Made by a program: the position numbers and the translations under genes. A DNA stretch of 60,075 nt. It comes from Candidatus Nitrosopelagicus sp. Lineage in GTDB: Archaea; Thermoproteota; Nitrososphaeria; Nitrososphaerales; Nitrosopumilaceae. The notes under the pieces are model-generated. The model did no database searches and was not told where the DNA came from. It worked only from the letters and a program-made list of their open reading frames with translations. Location: assembly GCA_022450565.1 (NCBI GenBank), contig JAKUOP010000011.1, positions 1-60,075 on the forward strand, in the 5' to 3' direction. Each line of letters starts with the position of its first letter. The first letter of the stretch is position 1. Positions 26,604 to 34,922 of the stretch are shown here, piece by piece.

Positions 26604-26663
26604 CTGGGATGATGATCAGAGTGACTGATTTGTGAGGAAATAAGCTCTGGGGTATCTGACCAG
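26604..26663 (+). ncRNA. Probable C/D box sRNA (2'-O-methylation guide)
   Basis: In the antiporter/zinc-finger intergenic region the plus strand shows all C/D elements in order: 5' stem CTGG (26604-26607), C box ATGATGA (26609-26615), D' box CTGA (26625-26628), C' box GTGAGGA (26632-26638, one mismatch to RTGATGA), D box CTGA (26656-26659), 3' stem CCAG (26660-26663). The D'-C' spacer is three bases, as is typical; the guide regions are 9 and 17 bases. Such RNAs guide fibrillarin methylation of rRNA or tRNA. I could not identify a target. Confidence 0.6.
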
Positions 26664-26700
26664 GTTTTGGTAATTCTAATAGAACCTATCTTATTAATAG

Positions 26701-26717
26701 TACCGTACTATACGGTA
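26701..26717. promoter_or_regulatory. Perfect palindromic operator candidate
   Basis: TACCGTACTATACGGTA is a perfect 7-base inverted repeat with a 3-base centre. It lies between a TTATTAATA TATA-like element (26691-26699) and the ATG at 26722, where a bound repressor would block transcription start. GC pairs within the arms make it unlikely to be an accident of AT-rich sequence. Confidence 0.6.
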
Positions 26718-26721
26718 ATAT

Positions 26722-26829
26722 ATGTTAGAATGTGAATATTGTCAGCAACATTTTGTTGAGAACCGAAATGGTTTAGCTGAAAAAACATTTCATGAGATAC
26801 TTCATGATCCAGAGATTATCAACAATTAA
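26722..26829 (+). CDS. Single C2H2 zinc-finger microprotein, 35 aa
   Basis: ATG at 26722 and TAA at 26827 encode 35 residues with C4-x2-C7 and H24-x3-H28, a classic C2H2 ligand set, though the Cys-to-His spacing (16) is longer than the usual 12. The start lies about 26 bases from a TATA-like element, so the mRNA is probably leaderless. The palindrome directly upstream could be its operator. A DNA-binding or protein-binding role is inference; single-finger archaeal proteins are known but diverse. Confidence 0.65.
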   Translation: MLECEYCQQHFVENRNGLAEKTFHEILHDPEIINN

Positions 26830-26891
26830 TCTCCATTGCTCTTCTTTTTTTATACTGAACTTTTTAAACCACAGATGTGACTTGACAGCAT

Positions 26892-28094
26892 ATGGTAGAA
26901 AAGAAAAAAATCAAGAAAGTATCTACAAGATCAAAAAGAGATCCAACCCCTGCACAATTATTCAATAAAGTAACAACAGTTTCAGAATCAACAAAAGCAT
27001 TATCTAAAGAAATCAAAGGAATGGCCAAAATTTTCAAAGAGAATCAAAGAATTCTGGTTGCTATGAGCGATATGATGGAATCACTAAATACAACAATGGC
27101 ACAAATGCAGAAACAGTCTAAGCAGATTGGTATAATTGAAGAAGATACACAAAGGTTACTTTCAGGTTTGAATCAAGTTAAAGTTCATGAGAAATTTATT
27201 ACAAAACTGAACAAGCAGACAGATGACTTGGACAGAAAAATGTCAAAGATTGATGACAAACCAAAAACACAGGAAATTATGAAGACGGTAAATGAGAGCA
27301 TTAATTCAATAAGAAACAATTCCAAAATGATTATGACTATAGCAAATAGAGTGGATGATGTAAAAGAGAAAATTGATGAAGTGTCAAAGAAGGGAGGTAC
27401 ATCTGAGATTAAATCACAAATTGATGAACTACGTGAGAATATAAAATCAATAACGAATCGAACAGGTGATATTGGAAATGACATGTCAAATCTAAAGAAT
27501 GAGATTGGAGGAATTATTTCAAATCCAAAGATTTCAACAATCATAGGTGATGGAATGAAGACATTCAAATCAGAAATAGAAGAGAAGATATCCAACATTT
27601 CCAATATGATTAATCGCTCAGATGAAATGGCTTCAGAATTTCATAAAAAAACAGATAAAGTAATTCATGAAATGCAAGGAATCAAAGGAGTCACAAGCAA
27701 GGCGTCAGATGACAATTCAAAGGAAGTAATGGCGATACTGAAACTAAACGAATATCAATCTAGCATAAGAATGCAGGCAGAATCAAAATATGGTGATATT
27801 AAAGATATAGAAAAAATGACAGTTCAGACAACAGAAATCATTAATCTATTTGATCGGTTATCAATTGAAACTGAAGATAAGATTCCATTACCCTCTGAGG
27901 TAAGAAGATGGGCAGTTGGGAAAATTTTTGACTGTGCTGATAAATGGGAATTAAGATTTTCTGAAATTTTTAATGTTCTAAAAGATAATTTAGGTAAAGA
28001 ACTGTTGAAGGAGACAATACGGATAAAACAAGTCAGGGATATTTTTGGAATTAGAGCAGTTGACGAAATCAGAAATGAACTAAATATATCCTAA
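26892..28094 (+). CDS. Long coiled-coil protein, 400 aa
   Basis: Basic N-terminus (MVEKKKIKKVSTRSKRDPTP), then a heptad-rich coiled coil from about residue 25 to 285 with many Ile/Met/Leu, then a globular C-terminal ~110 residues (DRLSIETEDKIPLPSEVRRW, ADKWELRFSEIFNVL). There is no signal peptide or membrane helix. The methyl-accepting-like repeats (NNSKMIMTIANRVDDVKEKI) only reflect coiled-coil composition; no chemotaxis hairpin is present. The basic start could bind nucleic acid or membrane. CTTTTTAAACC lies ~28 bases upstream as TATA element. Function unknown. Confidence 0.8.
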   Translation: MVEKKKIKKVSTRSKRDPTPAQLFNKVTTVSESTKALSKEIKGMAKIFKENQRILVAMSDMMESLNTTMAQMQKQSKQIGIIEEDTQRLLSGLNQVKVHEKFITKLNKQTDDLDRKMSKIDDKPKTQEIMKTVNESINSIRNNSKMIMTIANRVDDVKEKIDEVSKKGGTSEIKSQIDELRENIKSITNRTGDIGNDMSNLKNEIGGIISNPKISTIIGDGMKTFKSEIEEKISNISNMINRSDEMASEFHKKTDKVIHEMQGIKGVTSKASDDNSKEVMAILKLNEYQSSIRMQAESKYGDIKDIEKMTVQTTEIINLFDRLSIETEDKIPLPSEVRRWAVGKIFDCADKWELRFSEIFNVLKDNLGKELLKETIRIKQVRDIFGIRAVDEIRNELNIS

Positions 28095-30109
28095 ACATCT
28101 TTTGAGAAATCATATTCTTTCATTTGCTGTTTCTTTTTGTTTAGTACAGCAAATATAGCAAGTAGTGCAGCAATCCAAATTGAACTAAAGATTATGTTTG
28201 AAAAACTAACATACATGTAAGGAATTGCATCAGCCAGATTTTCTTGTAAAACATTAGCTCTATCACGAATATCTGTTATTCCAGTGTGATATGCTGCGCT
28301 GTCAGTTGGTACTGCTGCAATTTTTTCTGCACTGGCTATCATAACATTTAGATCAGTTTGTATCCTTACAAAGTTTGTAGTGTCTGTTGGAAATATCCAA
28401 ACTGGGTTACCAGATGTTGGAAGATGACCCTTTATTGCTTTAAGATCAGCTAGAATTGATTGTGGATCAGCTGATGCCATTGTTCTATCCAACAATCCAA
28501 CTGACATGTCTAGTGGATAAACATCGGTGCTATAACCTACAAATGCCATGTATGCACCGATAACAATTATTGCAAAAATTCCGCCAAGTGCAAGTTTGTA
28601 AAAGTGATTTGCCATTTTTTCATCCTTTGTTATTTTATGGTCACTAAACTTTGGTCTTTTATATCTTGTATGTGAGAAGCTAAGCCAAGCTATGTAGAAG
28701 AAGCCTACTGCTTGCAAGCCGATTATAGGCGCAAAAATTGGATTATTAGAAAATATGGCAATGAAAATCCCCAGTATGCCATATACGGCAAAGAATAGTT
28801 CCAAAAGTGTAGTTTTTGTAAATGGAAGATTATATGCTTTACCTCTCCAATCATCATCATTTTTGATTATGCCATACTTTGGAGTTCTTAGAAACTCATT
28901 TTTCTTGCCTACTGCACCGTCAAAAACTGCGACAGTATTATTTACAGACATTCCAATTGAGTAAACAAGAAGATATGGTAACGCCTTTGCATGTGCTTTC
29001 CAGTTATCTTTGTACATTTTATTAATCACAAGAAGATATGCACCTGGACCCATGGCAAGATATGTTGCTAATGTTAGTGCTGGTAAAAAGCTAACAATAT
29101 AGAGATTAACTTGCGATGCAAGTAGTACAGGCAATGTAATAAATTGTATAAGCATTAATGGGAAAACAATATGTCTTGTAAGTTGGATAAATGCTTGTAA
29201 TTTTGCATCAAACGCAATTTTTCGTTTTAAAAGAATGTCACCTAGAAGCTTAATTGCACACTGTATTGATCCTTTGGCCCAACGAAACTGTTGTCTTTTT
29301 GCACCATTCATTTGGACAGGTAATTCTGCATCAACTACAATATCTGGTAGGAATAGGCATTTCCAACCTTTCATTTGTGCTCTATAACTTAGATCCAAGT
29401 CTTCAACAAGAGTAGCAGTATGCCAGCCACCAGCGTCATCAATGCATTCTTTTCTCCAAATTCCAGCAGTTCCATTAAAATTCATAAACAAGTGGGAATT
29501 GCTTTTTGCTTTCTGTTCAACGAGAAAATGAAAATCTAGATTCAATGCCTGTGCTTGGGTAAGAGCAGAATAATCTTGGTTTACATGCCCCCATCTACAC
29601 TGAACCAAACCAATTTTTGAGTTTGTAAAATGTGGTATTGCTTTTTTCAAGTACCATTCTGGTGGTATAAAATCAGCATCAAATATTGCAACAAAATCAC
29701 TTGTTGTAGATTTCATTGCATGTTTTAGTGCTCCCGCCTTGTATCCTGCTCTGGTTCCTCTCCTTACATGTGAGATATCAAACCCTTGACTTTGATATTT
29801 GAGAACAGTCTGGTGCATCAAATTTACTGTATCATCATCAGAATCATCTAAGACCATGATTCGCATTTTGTCTTTAGGATAATCCTGTGCACATACTGCA
29901 TCCACTAATCTAGTTGCGACATATTTTTCATTGTAAATAGGAAGTTGTATTGTTATTGTAGGTTCGCCTATCTCAGATACAGAATTCTCATCTTTTCTTC
30001 TGCTAGATAAGAATGCCAAGTAGTAAAAATTGCAGGTATAACCAATTATCACGATTGCACAAAATAGGAAAATCTGAAATACAAACTGTGTGAATGGATT
30101 ACCTTCCAT
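28091..30109 (-). CDS. Processive family 2 glycosyltransferase (cellulose synthase-like)
   Basis: 672 aa membrane enzyme. One hydrophobic segment at residues ~10-32, then a cytoplasmic GT2 domain: DDSDDDT near 88, DAD at ~144-146, the third Asp in VEDLDLSYRAQ near 237, and QQFRW at 273-277. D, DxD, D, QxxRW is the signature of processive beta-glycosyltransferases such as cellulose and hyaluronan synthases. About five more hydrophobic segments follow, then an extracellular-looking stretch (~525-635) and a final helix with a Lys-rich tail. It probably makes or extends an exported glycan; donor sugar unknown. It overlaps the convergent coiled-coil gene by four bases. Confidence 0.9.
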   Translation of the reverse strand: MEGNPFTQFVFQIFLFCAIVIIGYTCNFYYLAFLSSRRKDENSVSEIGEPTITIQLPIYNEKYVATRLVDAVCAQDYPKDKMRIMVLDDSDDDTVNLMHQTVLKYQSQGFDISHVRRGTRAGYKAGALKHAMKSTTSDFVAIFDADFIPPEWYLKKAIPHFTNSKIGLVQCRWGHVNQDYSALTQAQALNLDFHFLVEQKAKSNSHLFMNFNGTAGIWRKECIDDAGGWHTATLVEDLDLSYRAQMKGWKCLFLPDIVVDAELPVQMNGAKRQQFRWAKGSIQCAIKLLGDILLKRKIAFDAKLQAFIQLTRHIVFPLMLIQFITLPVLLASQVNLYIVSFLPALTLATYLAMGPGAYLLVINKMYKDNWKAHAKALPYLLVYSIGMSVNNTVAVFDGAVGKKNEFLRTPKYGIIKNDDDWRGKAYNLPFTKTTLLELFFAVYGILGIFIAIFSNNPIFAPIIGLQAVGFFYIAWLSFSHTRYKRPKFSDHKITKDEKMANHFYKLALGGIFAIIVIGAYMAFVGYSTDVYPLDMSVGLLDRTMASADPQSILADLKAIKGHLPTSGNPVWIFPTDTTNFVRIQTDLNVMIASAEKIAAVPTDSAAYHTGITDIRDRANVLQENLADAIPYMYVSFSNIIFSSIWIAALLAIFAVLNKKKQQMKEYDFSKDV

Positions 30110-30158
30110 AGTCTAACAATTCTGAACGTTTCTGGCTATTTATATTTGAAATTAAGTG

Positions 30159-31118
30159 CTATTTTTGTTCAAATATTTTGATTGCTTCTGGAGGACAAAC
30201 TCCTTCACATGCTAAGCAAAATATGCAGTCTGGTTCTCCACCCATAAGTGGTTTCTTTGCAGAACCTGCATTTCCAGGAAATTCTGCCCATTCATAAACT
30301 CCAACTGGGCATGCATCAATACATGCGCCGTCACCTACACAGATATCATAATCAACGGAGACAAATTCGCCCCATACACCCAATACTTTATTGTCAGTTC
30401 CTACACGTCCCCATGTTTTAATCTCATATTGAGATGGGGCTGTAAAGGATGCAGATTGTGACATCTTTGATTTGTATTCAACATCAATTGGTCCAGCAAT
30501 TGGTTCGTCTCCAGTGCGTTTTATTTCATTCTTAATTGCACCTGCAGTTGGTACTTCTAATTTTTCCTCAACTGGTTTTGGTTTTGCATCAGGTACAATT
30601 TGTGCAAGTGGAGTTAGTTCTTCTAGTTTAATCCATGCTTGATCTTCAGAAATTTTTTCTGTTTTAATAAGAGATTCAATCATTTTATCGGATAATATTG
30701 TGTTTCTTAGTATGGTATCTATAATCATCTTTGCAAAATGGTCTGCTTTCTTTCTATAATCTGTAATCCATTGAGGATCACCGAATTTGTCCAATGGAAA
30801 AATCTGGTAGATTATATCAACCACTTCACCTGAAACAATTTCAACTGTGATACTTAGATCTACTTTTTCATAGTCTTTTGAAAATTTGTCTTGCATGCTT
30901 TCTTCGGTCCATGTATATGTTGCAAAAATTCTATCAGCATACATATCCATGTCAAAAGTCTTTTTAAGACCATCATGGATTGATTTCATTTCTGCGGGAT
31001 CGTCCAGTTTTATAGGTAATCTGTAAAGGCCTAATTTGTAGCCGTGCAAAGGATATACACCACGTTTAGCCGTAGGAGACTCCATTGTGTAGACTCGTTC
31101 CTTTAGCAAGAGAGACAT
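30159..31118 (-). CDS. Ferredoxin-domain fusion protein, Sulfolobus-type dicluster
   Basis: 319 aa. Residues 1-~220 are an unrecognised domain with a Pro/Lys-rich linker (~176-190). The C-terminal ~75 residues closely resemble the Sulfolobus-type ferredoxin: cluster I ligands C260, D263, C266, C270 (CVGDGACIDACP) and cluster II C298, C301, C304, C308 (CIFCLACEGVCP). Asp at the second cluster I position is the pattern linked to a [3Fe-4S] or convertible cluster. Redox shuttling in the cytosol is likely, possibly for the 2-oxoacid oxidoreductase in this window; that link is inference. Confidence 0.87.
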   Translation of the reverse strand: MSLLLKERVYTMESPTAKRGVYPLHGYKLGLYRLPIKLDDPAEMKSIHDGLKKTFDMDMYADRIFATYTWTEESMQDKFSKDYEKVDLSITVEIVSGEVVDIIYQIFPLDKFGDPQWITDYRKKADHFAKMIIDTILRNTILSDKMIESLIKTEKISEDQAWIKLEELTPLAQIVPDAKPKPVEEKLEVPTAGAIKNEIKRTGDEPIAGPIDVEYKSKMSQSASFTAPSQYEIKTWGRVGTDNKVLGVWGEFVSVDYDICVGDGACIDACPVGVYEWAEFPGNAGSAKKPLMGGEPDCIFCLACEGVCPPEAIKIFEQK

Positions 31119-31219
31119 TTAATATGATTTAGTAGAAATTAGTTAAAAACCTTTCAAAAAAGGGCTGTGATTACGACTATCTCTATAATTTTTATGTAGT
31201 TAACTTTGAATGGATCACC

Positions 31220-32035
31220 GTGAAACTAAAGAATGTAGCCATAGTCAGTAAATTTGGCTCAAAAATATCAGAGGATGCTGCAAAGCTTATTTCAAAAAAA
31301 TTACTTGCAAAAAAATCAAAAGTTACTACTATTTCACCAGTCAAAGTTGCTGGGGCAAAACAAGTAGAATCATTAGACGAATTACGCAAAATAAAATTGG
31401 ATTTAGTAATTACATTAGGTGGAGACGGAACAACACTAAGAACTTTTAGGAATTTGCAAAATGAAACACCAATCCTAACAATAAATGTTGGAGGAAATAG
31501 AGGGATTTTATCTGAAATAACATTGGACGATTTTGATAAGGCAATGGAAAGTATAATCAAAAATAAGATTTGGTTGGATAAGAGAACGAGGGTAGCTGCA
31601 TCATGTAATGGTGAGGAGTTTGCACCAGCGCTAAATGAAATTTATGTCAATAGAAAAAATTTAACAAAAACTGCAGAATTCGAGATAAAATTCCAGAATG
31701 ATACTGTTAAACAAAAAATGGATGGTGTTATAATTTCAACACCAAGTGGTTCTACAGGACATTCATTCTCTATTGGAGGTCCATTGCTGCATGAAAGTCT
31801 AGATGTTTTGATAATAACCCCAGTTGCACCTGTTCATAGATTACCATCAATTGTTGTACCAGATCAAAAAGTTGAGATTAACTGTTCACATGATTGCAAT
31901 ATTGTAATGGATGCCCAAATGATTAGATCTGCTGGGGTTGGGGAAACAATTACAATTAAAAAATTTAGAAAACAAGCAGTTTTTGTTAGATTAAGAAAAA
32001 AAGGATTAAGACAGATGAATAAACTTGGTTTCTAG
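31220..32035 (+). CDS. nadK: NAD+ kinase
   Basis: 271 aa, GTG start. Phosphorylates NAD+ to NADP+. Diagnostic motifs: LVITLGGDGTTLRTF near residue 62 (the GGDG loop), NVGGNRGILSEI near 93 and the DGVIISTPSGSTGHSFSIGGP block near 172. Length fits archaeal and bacterial NadK. It overlaps the downstream nob1 gene by 11 bases. Confidence 0.95.
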   Translation: MKLKNVAIVSKFGSKISEDAAKLISKKLLAKKSKVTTISPVKVAGAKQVESLDELRKIKLDLVITLGGDGTTLRTFRNLQNETPILTINVGGNRGILSEITLDDFDKAMESIIKNKIWLDKRTRVAASCNGEEFAPALNEIYVNRKNLTKTAEFEIKFQNDTVKQKMDGVIISTPSGSTGHSFSIGGPLLHESLDVLIITPVAPVHRLPSIVVPDQKVEINCSHDCNIVMDAQMIRSAGVGETITIKKFRKQAVFVRLRKKGLRQMNKLGF

Positions 32036-32507
32036 AGTTTTAGATGCAACTGCATTCTATGCTGGAATTCCATTTACCTCACAATCAACACATTATGTAA
32101 CAACTTTAGTCTATGACGAAATTAAACATATTAAAAAAAATCATGATGCACTGCAAATTCTCATCAATACAAATCGATTACTAGTAAAACAACCACAAAC
32201 GGAATTTGAGGAGCGTGTCAAAATATGTGCAAAAAAAACGGGTGATATTCACAGTTTGTCTGAAGGAGATATTTCATGCATTGCACTATCCTTAGAATTA
32301 AACACAGAATTGATTTCTGATGATTTTGCAGTGACAAATGTTTCCAAAAAACTTGGAATTAATACGATTCCATTAATGACAAATGGTATCAAGATTGTTG
32401 GTAAATGGATATTTTATTGTCCCGCATGTAAAAAAGATTTTTCAGATGAAAAAAATTGTTTGTTATGTGGAAATAAACTCAAAAAGAAACTTGTTAAAAC
32501 AAAATAA
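32025..32507 (+). CDS. nob1: rRNA maturation endonuclease Nob1
   Basis: 160 aa. PIN domain (acidic residues in VLDATAFYAGIP near the start, YDEIKH, LSEGDISCIALSLEL and ISDDFAV) followed by a zinc ribbon CPAC...CLLC at about residues 131-148. Nob1 cleaves the 3' end of 16S rRNA precursor. The start is TTG, overlapping nadK by 11 bases. The length and PIN-ribbon order match archaeal Nob1. Confidence 0.92.
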   Translation: MVSRVLDATAFYAGIPFTSQSTHYVTTLVYDEIKHIKKNHDALQILINTNRLLVKQPQTEFEERVKICAKKTGDIHSLSEGDISCIALSLELNTELISDDFAVTNVSKKLGINTIPLMTNGIKIVGKWIFYCPACKKDFSDEKNCLLCGNKLKKKLVKTK

Positions 32508-32526
32508 TCTTTTTATGTTTTTACTT

Positions 32527-33216
32527 TTAATCATGTAAGGTCTTTTGATTAGATGTTTTCGTGTGTTTGCTTTTCTTTTCTAGCATTTTTTTGATTTTTT
32601 TTGCACGAGTTTCTCCCAAACCAGGAATTTTTGCTAATTCTTTTGAAGTTGCACTTAATGCAAGAATAGGGGAACCATACTTCTCAAGTATTCTAATAGC
32701 AATTTTTTCACCTATTCCAGGAAGACTGCATAGGACAGAAAGCTGTTGTTTTTGAATATCATTAGATTTTTTAATTTTTTTAAGAAATGGACCTTTAATT
32801 GGTTCTTTTTTAGAACACATAGATACAAGTAATTTTGCTGTATGACTTGCATTTGGTGTAGGAATGATTGGAATTTTGAAATCAATTGCAACTGTTGAAA
32901 GTGCACCATAAAAAATTAGTGGGTTTTCGGTAATTGATTCAATTTCATCCACATTTCCTTCTATTAATAATATGGGATTTTGAAAATGTTCTTTCAATCT
33001 ATTACATTGATCAAATAATCTACCATCAAAAACTGATGAGACTAAATCCTGAATGCTTTTCCTTTCAACTACAGTCTCAGGTCCAACAATATAGTCACCA
33101 ATTTGCAATGTTTTGATTTCAGTGTTTATTCCAATTGCAGTAAGTAGTTTTGGAATCCCACTCTTTTTCTCCCTCTCATCAATAATTATTCGTAGATCAC
33201 TTACTTTCATATACAA
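32527..33216 (-). CDS. XPF/ERCC4-type structure-specific nuclease (short archaeal form)
   Basis: 229 aa. ERCC4 nuclease motif with IIDEREKK (residue ~11), GDYIVGPETVVERKSIQDLV (40-59, the GDx...ERKxxxD signature), then tandem helix-hairpin-helix motifs near 165-210 (LCSLPGIGEKIA, LAKIPGLGETRAKK). There is no helicase domain, so this is the short crenarchaeal/thaumarchaeal form rather than Hef. It cuts branched DNA and usually works with PCNA. The C-terminal NQKTLHD is at best a degenerate PIP box. Confidence 0.92.
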   Translation of the reverse strand: MYMKVSDLRIIIDEREKKSGIPKLLTAIGINTEIKTLQIGDYIVGPETVVERKSIQDLVSSVFDGRLFDQCNRLKEHFQNPILLIEGNVDEIESITENPLIFYGALSTVAIDFKIPIIPTPNASHTAKLLVSMCSKKEPIKGPFLKKIKKSNDIQKQQLSVLCSLPGIGEKIAIRILEKYGSPILALSATSKELAKIPGLGETRAKKIKKMLEKKSKHTKTSNQKTLHD

Positions 33217-33255
33217 AATAAAATGAAATTGTTAATATCTTATTTGGAATTTTAG

Positions 33256-33639
33256 TTATTTCTCTGGATTATTCGAATTTGGTGGTGTTGGATTCTTGAG
33301 CATTTCTTGAATCTTTTTCTCTTGTTCCTGAAGGCTAGACTTTATTCTCTCTTCTTGCTTACTCAAAACTGTAATTTGTGTTTTAGATAATTCCTTTTTC
33401 TCTTCTAATTCTTCAATTAGTTGCTTTTTGGTTGATTTAATCAAAATAGAGCCAGCATGTTTGAAGACTTGATCATCATCACCAGCCTTTTTTAATTCCT
33501 CTAATGCTTTATCAGCTTCAGCTGAATCCATTTCTACTTGTTGTTTTTGTGCCATAATTGACTGAAGACTTTGTTGTGATTGCTGTAATTTTCCAATTTG
33601 TTCTTGGAGCCATGGTGGCATTTGCTGACCTGATGACAT
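33256..33639 (-). CDS. pfdB: Prefoldin beta subunit
   Basis: 127 aa: coiled coil, short beta hairpin (VFKHAGSILIKSTKKQLIEEL near residue 58), coiled coil, the prefoldin beta pattern. It assembles with prefoldin alpha into an alpha2beta4 chaperone that hands unfolded proteins to the thermosome. It lies at the end of the exosome gene cluster, a common archaeal arrangement. A fragment probably belonging to the alpha subunit is at the right edge of the window. Confidence 0.93.
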   Translation of the reverse strand: MSSGQQMPPWLQEQIGKLQQSQQSLQSIMAQKQQVEMDSAEADKALEELKKAGDDDQVFKHAGSILIKSTKKQLIEELEEKKELSKTQITVLSKQEERIKSSLQEQEKKIQEMLKNPTPPNSNNPEK

Positions 33640-33663
33640 GAAGTTTTTTGTTATATTGTTCTA

Positions 33664-33909
33664 TTATGTGTTTACAGAGTCAATTGAATCGATTGATGCC
33701 TGAATTAGTCGTAGGGTAGAATTCAAATTTGCCCGTAATTGTGGGATTTGTTTTGACTCAATTTCTACTAATATTTTTTTATTAAATGACATTTTTGTAT
33801 TTGTTGGATTTTCTGGATAAAACTTGTTATCTGTTGCAATTGAATCAAATATTGCTTTAGTTTTCTCTTTTGCAGTTAATTCTATTTTAGCATTAAAGTT
33901 TAACGTCAT
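33664..33909 (-). CDS. pcc1: KEOPS complex subunit Pcc1
   Basis: 81 aa. Matches the Pcc1 family: a beta sheet region followed by the C-terminal helix RANLNSTLRLIQASIDSID. Pcc1 is the dimerisation subunit of KEOPS, which helps add t6A to tRNAs. It overlaps the L37Ae gene by 17 bases in another frame and sits in the usual place of the archaeal exosome superoperon. Confidence 0.85.
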   Translation of the reverse strand: MTLNFNAKIELTAKEKTKAIFDSIATDNKFYPENPTNTKMSFNKKILVEIESKQIPQLRANLNSTLRLIQASIDSIDSVNT

Positions 33910-34102
33910 ATGCTGTTCCAGCTACTTTAAAACCACATTTTTTACATGACCAAACTCCGACTGCCTCTCTACTAAAAGGACCTCCACAATCTGGGCATTT
34001 TCTTTTTGCTTTAAGAATTCTATGAACTTGTGAGTATTGTTTTCTTGGTTTAATTCCATATCTAGCTCCAAGACCTTTCAAAGGTGATTGTTTTTTTGCC
34101 AT
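33893..34102 (-). CDS. rpl37ae: Ribosomal protein L37Ae (eL43)
   Basis: 69 aa large-subunit zinc protein. The zinc finger is CPDC...CKKC at about residues 36-57, with the typical KGLGARYGIKPRKQY lead. The start is taken at ATG 34102 (MAKKQSPLKG), one base after the rrp42 stop, rather than any in-frame codon further upstream inside rrp42. Confidence 0.94.
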   Translation of the reverse strand: MAKKQSPLKGLGARYGIKPRKQYSQVHRILKAKRKCPDCGGPFSREAVGVWSCKKCGFKVAGTAYDVKL

Positions 34103-34103
34103 T

Positions 34104-34922
34104 CTAGTTACTTCCTTCACTGGCAGTTTTAATAATTTCTCGTATTTTCTTGCCAACTTGTATGGACATCTCAGCACAATTGGTTAATTGTTCATGAGTG
34201 AATCCTTCTGAACCACCCTTCTGTAAGGCAACAATATTACCATCAGAGTTAGTTGTAATTGTAATTCTAGCATCAAGGCAAGTCCATTCATCCATATTTG
34301 GGTCAACCAAGATATGTTCGCCAATTCTAATCATAGTAACAGAAACAGGCAATGTTGCAATTGGAGGATCACTAACCTCGCCTTCAATTTTTACAGGAGC
34401 GTCATCTTTCATCTCGTATTTTGGAAGTTTGCAGGAATTTAATGCAGCAGTGGTGGCATAAGAACATACATCAAATAGATTGCCATCATGATCTGTTACT
34501 GCATTATCACAAAATATTCCAATAACAGACTTGTCCTTTTCAAGAACCAATTGCTTCATGTCTAGCATCTTACTTTCTCTAATTCCTCTGTCTGTTACTC
34601 TTGCTAATTCTACAACATCTGGAGTTGGTGGTCCGGTTTCAGCCGTAGGATGAGCAATTGGTAAAATTTCAGCGGTACACATCAACATACCCTGATCACC
34701 AGTATCTGGAAATGGTCTTTCTGGTTGAACCTTGACTCCTGCTACCACTTCAGTATCACCTAATCGTGCCCTAGCAGAACCTTCTGCTTTGGGAATTACA
34801 CCGATATCAATAGAAAGTTCTCTTGGTTGGTCTAATGAACGACCATCCAATCTTTTTCCATCTTTTAGTAATTCAAGAATGTGTGTTTTTTTCAATGTGT
34901 CAATAATTGGGGAATTAGCCAT
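34104..34922 (-). CDS. rrp42: Exosome subunit Rrp42
   Basis: About 272 aa RNase PH-like, non-catalytic subunit of the archaeal exosome ring. Blocks: GKRLDGRSLDQPRELSIDIG at residue ~18, LGDTEVVAGVKV, and NLFDVCSYATTAAL near 155. The start ATG at 34922 (MANSPIIDTL) overlaps the end of rrp41 by eight bases, so coupling is likely. Further upstream in-frame codons lie within rrp41 and are not used here. Confidence 0.94.
   Translation of the reverse strand: MANSPIIDTLKKTHILELLKDGKRLDGRSLDQPRELSIDIGVIPKAEGSARARLGDTEVVAGVKVQPERPFPDTGDQGMLMCTAEILPIAHPTAETGPPTPDVVELARVTDRGIRESKMLDMKQLVLEKDKSVIGIFCDNAVTDHDGNLFDVCSYATTAALNSCKLPKYEMKDDAPVKIEGEVSDPPIATLPVSVTMIRIGEHILVDPNMDEWTCLDARITITTNSDGNIVALQKGGSEGFTHEQLTNCAEMSIQVGKKIREIIKTASEGSN

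Noticed and set aside
26644-26655. 16S rRNA ATACCC region as target of the sRNA guide
   Set aside because: Only about six bases match the conserved GATACCC segment, and the next guide bases do not fit the usual archaeal sequence.
32527-32550. PIP box at the XPF C-terminus
   Set aside because: NQKTLHD lacks the aromatic residues of a PCNA-binding motif.
34103-34177. Upstream extension of L37Ae
   Set aside because: It overlaps rrp42 coding sequence; the canonical L37Ae N-terminus begins at 34102.
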